The notes beneath the pieces were generated by a model. That model did no database searches, was not told where the DNA came from, and saw only the letters and a list, made by a program, of their open reading frames with translations. This document shows positions 56,918 to 64,000 of a DNA stretch of 64,000 bases, piece by piece. The DNA comes from Arsenophonus endosymbiont of Ceratovacuna japonica (GTDB taxonomy: Bacteria; Pseudomonadota; Gammaproteobacteria; Enterobacterales; Enterobacteriaceae), in contig AP026064.1 in the NCBI GenBank assembly GCA_024349725.1, forward strand, positions 456,592 through 520,591, read 5' to 3'. The number at the start of each line of letters is the position of its first letter. Position 1 is the stretch's first letter. Both the position numbers and the translations under genes were made by a program.

Positions 56918-59131
56918 ATGATGGTAAAATATACATATAAAGACCAAGAGTTTCAAAAATATCATTCATCAATTATAAGTTGTGAATATATATTAAAGAT
57001 ATTAGAAAAATATACTATACCTATTAGTAAACAAGAAATTGCTAAAATATTAAATATAAATAAAAAAGAAGAATTAGAGTTTTTATATTATCTTTTACGT
57101 AAGATGGAACATGATGATAAGTTAATTTTTACTTCTCATAAATGTTATATTTTACCTAAACGACTTAATTTAATTAAAGGTACTGTTATTGGTCATCGTA
57201 ATGGGTTTGGTTTTTTACGAATAGAAGGTAAAAAAGATGATTTTTATATTTCTTTACAAGAAATGAAGAAAGTTATGCATAATGATATAGTACTGATTCA
57301 ATTATTAAATAAAGACAAACAAGGACGTACAAAAGTACACATTATTAAAGTACTTATTCCACGTAATAATAAAATTATAGGACGTTATTTTTTAAAATCT
57401 AATATAGGTGGATATGTTATACCTAATGATAGCAGACTATCATTTAATATTTTAATTCCTAAAAATAATGTTAATGGAGCTAAAATAGGTGATGTAGTTG
57501 TAGTTAAAATATTAATACGACCATATCTACATATAAAAGCAATAGGTAATATTATCAAAGTATTAGGTAAAAATATAGGAACTGAAGCAATCATAGATAT
57601 TGCATTGAGAACTCATGAAATTCCATATATTTGGCCTTACCAAGTTAGAAAACAAATATCTAATTTATCTAATCAGATTTCTTTATCAGCTAAAAAAGGA
57701 CGAATAGATTTATGTCAATTACCTTTAGTTACCATTGATAGTGAAGATGCATGCGATTTTGATGATGCTGTTTATTGTATGCCAAAAAAAGGTGGCGGAT
57801 GGTGTTTGTTAGTTGCTATTGCTGATGTAAGTTATTATGTACGTCCACAAACTGCTTTAGATAATGAAGCACTTAGTCGAGGAAATTCAGTTTATTTTCC
57901 ATTACGAGTAATACCTATGTTACCTGAAATTATTTCTAATGAACTATGTTCATTAAAACCTAAAGTGGAAAGACTTTGTATAGTATGTGAAATACAATTA
58001 TCAGTAATTGGTAAAATTATTGCATATAAATTTTATGAAGCTGTAATGCGTTCTCATGTACAATTAACTTATACTAAAGTTTGGAAAATTTTACAAGGTG
58101 ATAAAAAATTACGTCAATCTTATCAAGATTTAGTACCACATTTAGAAGAATTATATCGATTATATAAGGTTTTATATAATGAGCGTATAAAACGTGGGGC
58201 TATTTCATTTGAATCTAAAGAAGCAAAATTTATTTTTAATGCAGAAAAACGAATTGCTCAAATAGATTCTATTGAGCGTAATGATGCTCATAAATTAATT
58301 GAAGAATGTATGATTTTAGCTAATATTGCTGCAGCACATTTTATAGAACAAAATAAAGAACCTAGTTTATATCGTGTTCATGATAAACCTAAAAAAGATA
58401 ATATTATAAATTTACGAACAGTATTTAGCGAATTAAATTTAACATTATATGGCGGTATGAAGCCACGATCAATTGATTATGCTAAAATGATGAATGAAAT
58501 AGCTAAACGTCCTGATTATGAATTACTTCAAACAATGATTTTAAGATCAATGAAACAAGCTATTTATGATTCTGAAAATAGAGGACATTTTGGTTTATCA
58601 TTGAAATCTTATGCTCATTTTACTTCACCTATTCGTCGTTATCCTGATTTAGTCTTGCATCGTTCAATTAAATATCTTATATATGTACAAAATAACAATC
58701 ATCATTATTATTCGACTTCAACAGGAGGTTGGCATTCTAATATTAATGAAATATTTAAACTAGGTAAACATTGTTCAATGACAGAGCGTAGAGCTGATGA
58801 AGCAACTAATGATGTAGCTAATTGGTTAAAATGTGATTTTATGCAGAAACAAGTGGGAAATATATTTAGTGGCATAATTACTAGCGTTACTAATTTTGGT
58901 ATTTTTGTTCGTTTAAAAGATTTTTTTATTGATGGTTTAGTGCACATATCTTCAATTAATAATGATTATTATTATTATGATAATATAAGACAGAGACTTA
59001 TTGGTCAATCTTCAGGAATAATTTATCGACTTGGTGATAAAGTTAAAATTCGTGTTGAAGCTGTGCATATGGATGAATGTAAAATAGATTTTTCATTAAT
59101 ATCAACTTTACTTAAAATAAAAATTAAATAA
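56918..59131 (+). CDS. rnr: Ribonuclease R without its basic C-terminal tail
   Basis: Processive 3'-5' exoribonuclease that digests structured RNA. The product is 737 aa; E. coli has 813. It has an N-terminal winged helix, cold-shock domains, the RNB catalytic domain with metal-binding Asp274, Asp280, Asp282 and Asp283 in DSEDACDFDDAVY, and an S1 domain near the end (GIITSVTNFGIFVRL). It stops at FSLISTLLKIKIK, so the roughly 75-residue Lys-rich tail is missing. Two ATGs lie behind GGAGG; the second, at 56921, has the better spacing. The Arg usual in DARDFDDA is Cys here. It precedes rlmB as in E. coli. Confidence 0.95.
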   Translation: MMVKYTYKDQEFQKYHSSIISCEYILKILEKYTIPISKQEIAKILNINKKEELEFLYYLLRKMEHDDKLIFTSHKCYILPKRLNLIKGTVIGHRNGFGFLRIEGKKDDFYISLQEMKKVMHNDIVLIQLLNKDKQGRTKVHIIKVLIPRNNKIIGRYFLKSNIGGYVIPNDSRLSFNILIPKNNVNGAKIGDVVVVKILIRPYLHIKAIGNIIKVLGKNIGTEAIIDIALRTHEIPYIWPYQVRKQISNLSNQISLSAKKGRIDLCQLPLVTIDSEDACDFDDAVYCMPKKGGGWCLLVAIADVSYYVRPQTALDNEALSRGNSVYFPLRVIPMLPEIISNELCSLKPKVERLCIVCEIQLSVIGKIIAYKFYEAVMRSHVQLTYTKVWKILQGDKKLRQSYQDLVPHLEELYRLYKVLYNERIKRGAISFESKEAKFIFNAEKRIAQIDSIERNDAHKLIEECMILANIAAAHFIEQNKEPSLYRVHDKPKKDNIINLRTVFSELNLTLYGGMKPRSIDYAKMMNEIAKRPDYELLQTMILRSMKQAIYDSENRGHFGLSLKSYAHFTSPIRRYPDLVLHRSIKYLIYVQNNNHHYYSTSTGGWHSNINEIFKLGKHCSMTERRADEATNDVANWLKCDFMQKQVGNIFSGIITSVTNFGIFVRLKDFFIDGLVHISSINNDYYYYDNIRQRLIGQSSGIIYRLGDKVKIRVEAVHMDECKIDFSLISTLLKIKIK

Positions 59132-59250
59132 AATCTATAAAAGAAAATAATAAATAACAAATAAAATATATATTAAATATTAAAATAAATAATATAAAAT
59201 ATATAATAAAAATATAAAATTATAGTAAAATTAAAATTAAAAATAATTTA

Positions 59251-59284
59251 TTATTAACATTAATATTATTATTAATGTTAATAA
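59251..59284 (+). terminator. Probable terminator between rnr and rlmB
   Basis: 14-bp perfect arms (59251-59264, TTATTAACATTAAT, and 59271-59284) with a 6-nt loop, 119 bp after the rnr stop and 41 bp before rlmB. No clear U-run follows, so it may only attenuate read-through into rlmB. Confidence 0.45.
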
Positions 59285-59325
59285 ATATAAATTGTTTTTA
59301 AAAATTATTAAGTAATCAATAAATT

Positions 59326-60063
59326 ATGAATGAAATTATTTATGGTATTCATGTAATAGAGTCAATTTTAGAACATGATTATACATGTTTAAAACAAGTT
59401 TATATACTTAAGGGATTTAAAAATAAACGTTTATTATCAATTATTGATCGAATTAAAAATTTAGGTATTATTATTCAGATGACTAATAAACAATGGATGA
59501 ATAAAAAAACAAATAATGCTGTTCATCAAGGTATTATTGCCCAGATAAAATTAAGATTGCAATATCAAGAAAATGATTTATATAATATTATTTCTAAGAT
59601 AAAATTACCATTTTTATTAATATTAGATAGAATTACTGATCCATATAATTTAGGTGCTTGTTTACGTACTGCTGAGATAGCTGGTGTTAATGCTGTTATT
59701 ATACCAAAGTATCAATCAGCTTCACTTAATGCTACTACTAAAAAAGTCTCTTGTGGTGCATCTGAACGTATACCATTAATTATAGTTACTAATCTTGTAC
59801 ATACATTACGTAAATTACAGAAACATAATATTTGGATTATTGGTACTACAGATGATGCTAATCATATATTATATAACAGTAAATTAACTGGACCTATTGC
59901 ATTAATTATGGGATCAGAAGGTAATGGTATTCGTCGATTAACGAAAGAATGTTGTAATGAATTAATTAGAATCCCAACAATAGGTATGATTTCTTCTTTA
60001 AATGTATCAGTTGCAACTGGTATTTGTTTATTTGAAGCTATGCGTCAACGATATAATTTTTAA
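59326..60063 (+). CDS. rlmB: 23S rRNA (guanosine-2251-2'-O) methyltransferase RlmB
   Basis: SPOUT-family enzyme that methylates G2251 in the P loop of 23S rRNA. The product is 245 aa (E. coli 243). The N-terminal substrate-binding domain begins MNEIIYGIHVIESIL. The knotted catalytic domain has DPYNLGACLRTAEIAGVNAV, ALIMGSEGNGIRRL and SSLNVSVATGICLFE. No strong ribosome site is visible. It follows rnr as in enterobacteria. Confidence 0.96.
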   Translation: MNEIIYGIHVIESILEHDYTCLKQVYILKGFKNKRLLSIIDRIKNLGIIIQMTNKQWMNKKTNNAVHQGIIAQIKLRLQYQENDLYNIISKIKLPFLLILDRITDPYNLGACLRTAEIAGVNAVIIPKYQSASLNATTKKVSCGASERIPLIIVTNLVHTLRKLQKHNIWIIGTTDDANHILYNSKLTGPIALIMGSEGNGIRRLTKECCNELIRIPTIGMISSLNVSVATGICLFEAMRQRYNF

Positions 60064-60084
60064 TAAAATATATAGTTAATTAAA

Positions 60085-60112
60085 ATTTAATAATAATTAA
60101 TTATTATTAAAT
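60085..60112 (+). terminator. Palindrome after rlmB, possible terminator
   Basis: A 28-bp perfect palindrome (14-bp arms, core ATTTAATAATAATT) starting 21 bp after the rlmB stop. Pure A/T, called on position. Confidence 0.45.
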
Positions 60113-60201
60113 ATACAATAAATGATAATTAAATATATTATTTGAATTTTAATTAAAAATAATTATAATTATATATTTATTTTTAGTCATTATTAACTTA
60201 G

Positions 60202-60257
60202 TTCCTTATCTCTATAATAAAATAATTTATTATAGAGGTTAATTCATCCGTAAGGAG
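60202..60257 (+). promoter_or_regulatory. S6:S18-binding leader of the rpsF operon
   Basis: TTCCTTA (60202-60208) pairs with TAAGGAG (60251-60257), hiding the rpsF ribosome site. Inside lies a 12-bp hairpin (60210-60221 with 60226-60237), and an unpaired CATCCG with the key CCG at 60248-60250 sits next to the closing stem. This is the layout of the known rpsF leader motif, in which a S6:S18 complex recognises CCG in a bulge and represses the operon. Retention of both the CCG and the pairing in so AT-rich a genome argues for function. Confidence 0.75.
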
Positions 60258-60264
60258 CAAATTT

Positions 60265-60657
60265 ATGCGTTATTATGAAATAGTTTTTATGGTTCATCCT
60301 GATCAGAGTGAAAAAGTTGCAGATATAATTAAGCATTACAATATTTTTATTACTGAAGCAAAAGGTCAGATTTTTCGTTTAGAAGATTGGGGCAGACGTC
60401 AATTATCTTATCCAATTAATAAATTACATAAGGCACACTATATATTAATGAATATAAAATCCTCACAAGAAGTTATTGATAAATTAGAAAAAAATTTTCG
60501 TTTTAATGATTCTATTATTCGTAGTATTATTATACGAATTAAACATAAAGTTACTGAATCTTCTCCAATGATCAAAAATAAAGATGATAATTATAATAAA
60601 TATTTAGTTGATAATGGTCTTGAAGTAATTAAAAGATTTGAAGATTCTGAAGAGTAA
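60265..60657 (+). CDS. rpsF: 30S ribosomal protein bS6
   Basis: Binds 16S rRNA as a dimer with bS18. The product is 130 aa (E. coli 131-135 depending on modification). It begins [18 protein letters not shown], with [20 protein letters not shown] and HYILMNIK. The tail ends acidic (RFEDSEE). TAAGGAGCAA precedes the ATG and is part of the regulatory leader. First gene of rpsF-priB-rpsR-rplI. Confidence 0.97.
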   Translation: MRYYEIVFMVHPDQSEKVADIIKHYNIFITEAKGQIFRLEDWGRRQLSYPINKLHKAHYILMNIKSSQEVIDKLEKNFRFNDSIIRSIIIRIKHKVTESSPMIKNKDDNYNKYLVDNGLEVIKRFEDSEE

Positions 60658-60665
60658 TTTTATTT

Positions 60666-60983
60666 ATGAATTCGAATAAATTAGTACTAACAGGTAAAAT
60701 ATGTCATATACCAATAAGAAAAATTAGTCCATCTGGAGTTCCTCATTGTCAATTAGTTATAGAGCACAATTCACAACAGTTAGAGGTTAATTTTTATAGA
60801 AAAGTATGGTGTAGAATAAATATTATTGCAAGCGGACAAAAATTACAACAGTTTACTAGAAATATAATAATTAATAATATAATTATTGTTACAGGCTTTA
60901 TTAGTAGTTATAATAATGCCAATGGTTTAAGTAACTTAGTTCTTCATGCTAAGAAAATTGAATTAATAGATTCTGGAGATTAA
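60666..60983 (+). CDS. priB: Primosomal replication protein N
   Basis: Single-stranded DNA-binding OB-fold protein that helps PriA restart collapsed forks. The product is 105 aa (E. coli 104), starting MNSNKLVLTGKICHIPIRKI. The family blocks SPSGVPHCQLVIEH and QQLEVNFYRKVWCRINIIAS are clear. It lies 8 bp after rpsF and 4 bp before rpsR. priA is not in this window. Confidence 0.94.
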   Translation: MNSNKLVLTGKICHIPIRKISPSGVPHCQLVIEHNSQQLEVNFYRKVWCRINIIASGQKLQQFTRNIIINNIIIVTGFISSYNNANGLSNLVLHAKKIELIDSGD

Positions 60984-60987
60984 TTAA

Positions 60988-61215
60988 ATGGCACATTATT
61001 TTCGTCGTCATAAATTTTGTAGATTTACAGTAGAAGGTATAAAAGAAATTGATTATAAAGATATTGTAATGCTTAAAAATTATATTACTGAAAGTGGTAA
61101 AATTGTACCAAGTCGTATTACTGGAACTAGTGCAAAATACCAACGTCAACTTACTCGTGCTATAAAGCGTGCACGTTATTTATCTTTATTACCATATACT
61201 GACCATAATCAATAA
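60988..61215 (+). CDS. rpsR: 30S ribosomal protein bS18
   Basis: Partner of bS6 on 16S rRNA and in the leader repressor complex. The product is 75 aa, as in E. coli: [20 protein letters not shown], then [20 protein letters not shown] and [24 protein letters not shown] at the end of priB is its ribosome site. Confidence 0.97.
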   Translation: MAHYFRRHKFCRFTVEGIKEIDYKDIVMLKNYITESGKIVPSRITGTSAKYQRQLTRAIKRARYLSLLPYTDHNQ

Positions 61216-61253
61216 TAAATATTATATATTAATAATTTTAAAAGGATAAATTA

Positions 61254-61703
61254 ATGCAAATTATTTTATTAGATAAAGTAGAGAAATTAGGTAATTCAGG
61301 TGATATAGTTAATGTTAAGGCTGGTTATGCTCGTAATTATTTAGTTCCACAAGGAAAAGCTATTTCTGCAACTAAAAAAAATATAGATTTTTTTGAAGAG
61401 AAGAAAGCTAATTTAGAAGTTAAGTTAGCTAATATTATATCGATTGCAAAAAAACGTGCTGAAAAAATTAATTCATTAAAATCAGTGATTATAATTTCAA
61501 AGTCTGGTACTAAAGGAAAATTATTTGGTTCAATTGGAAGACGTGATATTGCTAAAGCAGTTAATGATGCTGGAGTAGAAGTTATTAAAAGTGAAGTTCG
61601 TTTATTAAATGGGGTATTACGTACTATTGGTGAGCATGAAGTTCATTTTCAAATATATAATAATATAATTGCAAAATTAAATATAAATATTGTTGCTGAA
61701 TAA
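61254..61703 (+). CDS. rplI: 50S ribosomal protein bL9
   Basis: Large-subunit protein with two globular domains joined by a long helix. The product is 149 aa, as in E. coli. The N-domain is [19 protein letters not shown], with [13 protein letters not shown]; the C-domain has [34 protein letters not shown] precedes the ATG. Last gene of the operon, followed by a long hairpin. Confidence 0.97.
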   Translation: MQIILLDKVEKLGNSGDIVNVKAGYARNYLVPQGKAISATKKNIDFFEEKKANLEVKLANIISIAKKRAEKINSLKSVIIISKSGTKGKLFGSIGRRDIAKAVNDAGVEVIKSEVRLLNGVLRTIGEHEVHFQIYNNIIAKLNINIVAE

Positions 61704-61712
61704 TTATTTTTT

Positions 61713-61779
61713 TATTATTAAATGTAAATAAAATATTAAAATATATTATATTTTAATATTTTATTTACATTTAATAATA
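61713..61779 (+). terminator. Terminator after rplI with 31-bp perfect arms
   Basis: Arms 61713-61743 and 61749-61779 with a 5-nt loop, starting 9 bp after the rplI stop; the arm carries AAATGTAAATAAAATATT. Position makes it the operon terminator, although the stem is far longer than usual. Confidence 0.7.
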
Positions 61780-62108
61780 TTTTAAATTATATGTTTTTTA
61801 TTAATAAAATAAATTATTATTAAGTTTTATCTATTTGTTTAAAATATTAAATATATTTAAATAATTAAGTATATTATTTATTATATTATATATAAAATAA
61901 TATTTTGTAAGTATTATTATAAATGTATAATAATAAAATTAAAATTTTATAAAATTATACATTATTATATATCTTAAATCAATTATAATTAAAAACAAAT
62001 AATTAATATTTTACTTAAAATAAATATTAATTATTTAAATATATATAATTTAATTATGTAAAACATATTATTTAAAAATTTTTATATATTTTTTATAAAA
62101 TTTATTAT
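61780..62108. other. AT-rich spacer between rplI and rnpB
   Basis: 330 bp of A+T between convergent transcripts. No gene seen. Confidence 0.65.
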
Positions 62109-62142
62109 TTTATTAAATTTTAATTAATTAAAATTTAATAAA
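62109..62142 (-). terminator. 34-bp palindrome at the 3' end of rnpB
   Basis: Two 17-bp arms centred at 62125/62126, starting 3 bp beyond the RNase P RNA 3' end on the minus strand. Probable transcription end or processing guard. Confidence 0.6.
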
Positions 62143-62145
62143 TTA

Positions 62146-62503
62146 GAGTTAACTTATAAGCCGGGTTCTGTCATGGACAATCATTCATCTAGGATAATAT
62201 TTACATATTAACTCAAGCGGCCTACCCAGTTCAATACGGGCCATATTATTGAACCACTATTTGGCCTTGCTCCAGGTGGAGTTTACAATGCCACAATTGT
62301 TACCAATTGTGCGGTATGCTTTTACCATACCATTTCACCCTTACCTATATTAATAGGCGGTTTTTTTTCTGTTGCACTAGTCGTAGGTATTTTTTACCTC
62401 CCAGATGTTATCTGGCACCCTGCCCTATGGAGCCCGGACTTTCCTCCCCTTTATGTATTAATTATTAATAATAATTATAAAGCAGCGATTGCCTAGTTAA
62501 CTC
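62146..62503 (-). ncRNA. rnpB: RNase P RNA (type A)
   Basis: Catalytic RNA that trims tRNA 5' leaders. The minus strand carries the universal GAGGAAAGTCCGGGCTCC segment, ATAGGGCAGGGTGCC, AGTGCAACAGA, GGTAAGGGTGAAA, GGTAACA, AAACTCCACC, TGGAGCAAGGCCAAATAG and ACAGAACCCGGCTTAT near the 3' end. P1 closes with GAGTTAACT and AGTTAACTC, which sets both ends. At about 358 nt it is slightly shorter than E. coli (377): the P12 region, a GC hairpin there, is reduced to TATTAATA. It is a GC island in the desert. The gene for the protein subunit is not in this window. Confidence 0.97.
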
Positions 62504-62512
62504 TAGTATCAA

Positions 62513-62541
62513 ATTATAATTATTTAATATTATCTTGTATA
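62513..62541 (-). promoter_or_regulatory. Promoter of rnpB
   Basis: On the minus strand TATACA (62541-62536) and a perfect TATAAT (62518-62513) are 17 bp apart. The -10 box ends 9 bp before the inferred RNA 5' end, so the start fits a transcript that needs no 5' trimming. Confidence 0.65.
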
Positions 62542-62579
62542 CTTATTTATAAAATATTTTAATTAATAAATTAAATTTT

Positions 62580-63434
62580 TTATTTTTTAGTATTAATTTT
62601 CTGTTCAATAGCATATTTATATATTATATTTTTTTTAAAATCATAAATTTTTGATGTAATATCAGCTGCTTTTTTTAAAGATAATGATTGATATAATAAT
62701 TTAAATGTTTTAATTATTTCATCTGAAATAATTGTATTAGTTGCTTTTAATTTCTTATATCCTTCAATTATTAATACTATTTCACCACGATAACGATTTT
62801 TATCAATTTTTACCCATTCAAATAGTTCACCAGCTGGCAAACCATGAATGGATTCCCAAATTTTTGTTAATTCACGAGCTAAAATTACATAACGTTCTTT
62901 TCCTAAAATACAAATTATATCTATTAATGTATTTAATAAACGATGTGGTGATTCATAAAAAATCGTTGTTCTAGATTCATACATTAACTTTTTTAAAATT
63001 TCTTGACGAATATTACTTTTTTTTGGTAAAAATCCTTCATAACAAAATTTATCTGAAGAAATACCAGAAGCAGAAAGTGCTGTAATTGCTGCACATGGAC
63101 CAGGTAAAGGAATAATTAAAATACCAGATTGACGACAATTTTTTATTAAATAATAACCAGGATCATTAATTATGGGAGTCCCTGCATTAGAAACTAAAGC
63201 TATATTTATTCCATTTTTTAATTTGCAAATTAATTGTTCTGTTTTTTGTTTTTCATTATAATTATTTAAAGATATTAAACGAGTATTAATATTAAAATGT
63301 TGTAATAATAAACTAGTATGTTTAATATTTTCTGCAGCAATAATATTAACTTTTTTAAGTATTTGTAATGCACGTAAAGTAATATCATCTAAATTACCAA
63401 TAGGAGTTGGTACAATATATAGAGTTGATATCAT
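62580..63434 (-). CDS. rsmI: 16S rRNA (cytidine-1402-2'-O) methyltransferase RsmI
   Basis: Methylates C1402 in the decoding centre, with SAM as donor. The product is 284 aa (E. coli 286). It is a tetrapyrrole-methylase fold: [20 protein letters not shown] at the N-terminus, [58 protein letters not shown] and [14 protein letters not shown]. The family order is complete. AAAGAGAT precedes the ATG. It lies upstream of rnpB in the same direction. Confidence 0.96.
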   Translation of the reverse strand: MISTLYIVPTPIGNLDDITLRALQILKKVNIIAAENIKHTSLLLQHFNINTRLISLNNYNEKQKTEQLICKLKNGINIALVSNAGTPIINDPGYYLIKNCRQSGILIIPLPGPCAAITALSASGISSDKFCYEGFLPKKSNIRQEILKKLMYESRTTIFYESPHRLLNTLIDIICILGKERYVILARELTKIWESIHGLPAGELFEWVKIDKNRYRGEIVLIIEGYKKLKATNTIISDEIIKTFKLLYQSLSLKKAADITSKIYDFKKNIIYKYAIEQKINTKK

Positions 63435-64000
63435 TTTTATCTCTTTAGTTTAACTATATTAATTTATTTTAATTTAAATAATTTATACAATTAATTAATA
63501 AAACTATTTAATTATATAAATACGTATTTTTTCATTTTTATTAAAATATGTTAATAAAGTTAATATTTTTATTTTTGTTAATAAAATATTTTATATAAAT
63601 AAATTAAAATCAATCAATTATTAATATAATAATTATAAATATTATTAAAATTATTCAATATAAATATTATATAATTAAAGATAAATTTTTTTATAAAAAT
63701 CATTATAATTGAATTAACATTTTAATATTATATTAATATTAAACATAATTTATTTGATAAAAAATTATTTATTACTATATAAATAATTTATATAGTAATT
63801 TTATATATAAAATTATCATTTTTAATTACTATTAATAATAATTAATTATTTTATAAATTAATATTTGTATATTATTTTTATAATTATATTTAAAATTTTA
63901 TTAATAAATATAATTAATTATATTATTTATATTAAATTTATTTTAAAACATTTTGATTTATTTTTATGTATTATGAATTATTAATGAACTATAAATTTTA
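63435..64000. other. AT-rich end of window, no gene seen
   Basis: 566 bp of A+T upstream of rsmI. In relatives lpoA is divergent from rsmI; nothing resembling it is readable here. Confidence 0.6.

Noticed and set aside
1..64000. CRISPR arrays, insertion sequences, prophage or defence genes
   Set aside because: No regularly spaced repeats, transposase or phage genes were seen; recurrent A/T words are low-complexity sequence.

Overview
This looks like part of the chromosome of a host-restricted, genome-reduced gamma-proteobacterial endosymbiont of the Enterobacterales. Nearly every protein matches an Escherichia coli counterpart in length and motif, and many loci keep enterobacterial gene order: rpmF-plsX-fabH-fabD-fabG-acpP with tmk beyond, minCDE, gltX next to a divergent tRNA-Val, cmk-rpsA-ihfB, dnaB-tyrB, ybeD-lipB-lipA, rpsU-dnaG-rpoD divergent from tsaD, and rnr-rlmB with rpsF-priB-rpsR-rplI. 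Genes are strongly AT-biased and spacers are almost pure A+T. My tally of genes and RNAs is about 36 kb of 64 kb (roughly 56 %), a very low density that suggests ongoing erosion. I cannot name the lineage. An Arsenophonus/Providencia-like insect or leech symbiont is a guess; lipoate synthesis and pyrimidine synthesis genes are retained.

Layout. 1-9251: tmk (cut by the window edge), sppA, then the fatty-acid/phospholipid operon on the minus strand. 9252-13463: an AT desert holding a decayed 5-formyl-THF cyclo-ligase gene. 13464-17460: minCDE, gltX and tRNA-Val. 18502-21834: a plasmid-type replication gene (repA, RPA family) and pyrC lying between tRNA-Val and tRNA-Asn. 22919-26850: a cold-shock gene, then cmk-rpsA-ihfB. 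27380-33930: tyrB, dnaB, lipA, lipB, ybeD. 35412-39432: pcnB, and the ABC exporter yadGH. 40703-46017: rpoD, dnaG, rpsU and tsaD. 47926-52318: aspS and argS. 52319-56917: an empty 4.6-kb spacer. 56918-61779: rnr, rlmB and the rpsF operon. 62109-63434: rnpB and rsmI.

The retained genes serve replication (dnaB, dnaG, priB), transcription and RNA turnover (rpoD, pcnB, rnr, rnpB), translation (four ribosomal genes plus rpmF and rpsA, three aminoacyl-tRNA synthetases, tsaD, rlmB, rsmI), division (min), lipid synthesis and a little metabolism. Several ancestral RNA controls appear to survive: an S6:S18-type leader before rpsF, GGA-loop hairpins before rpsA, and an apparent AUU start in pcnB.

The least expected features are repA in a chromosomal-looking context, many long perfect A+T palindromes scattered through spacers (arms up to 34 bp) with several placed as terminators or across stop codons, an N-terminally extended acyl carrier protein, and a PlsX lacking its conserved N-terminal glycine-rich motif. 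I saw no insertion sequences, prophage, CRISPR array, or toxin or defence genes.
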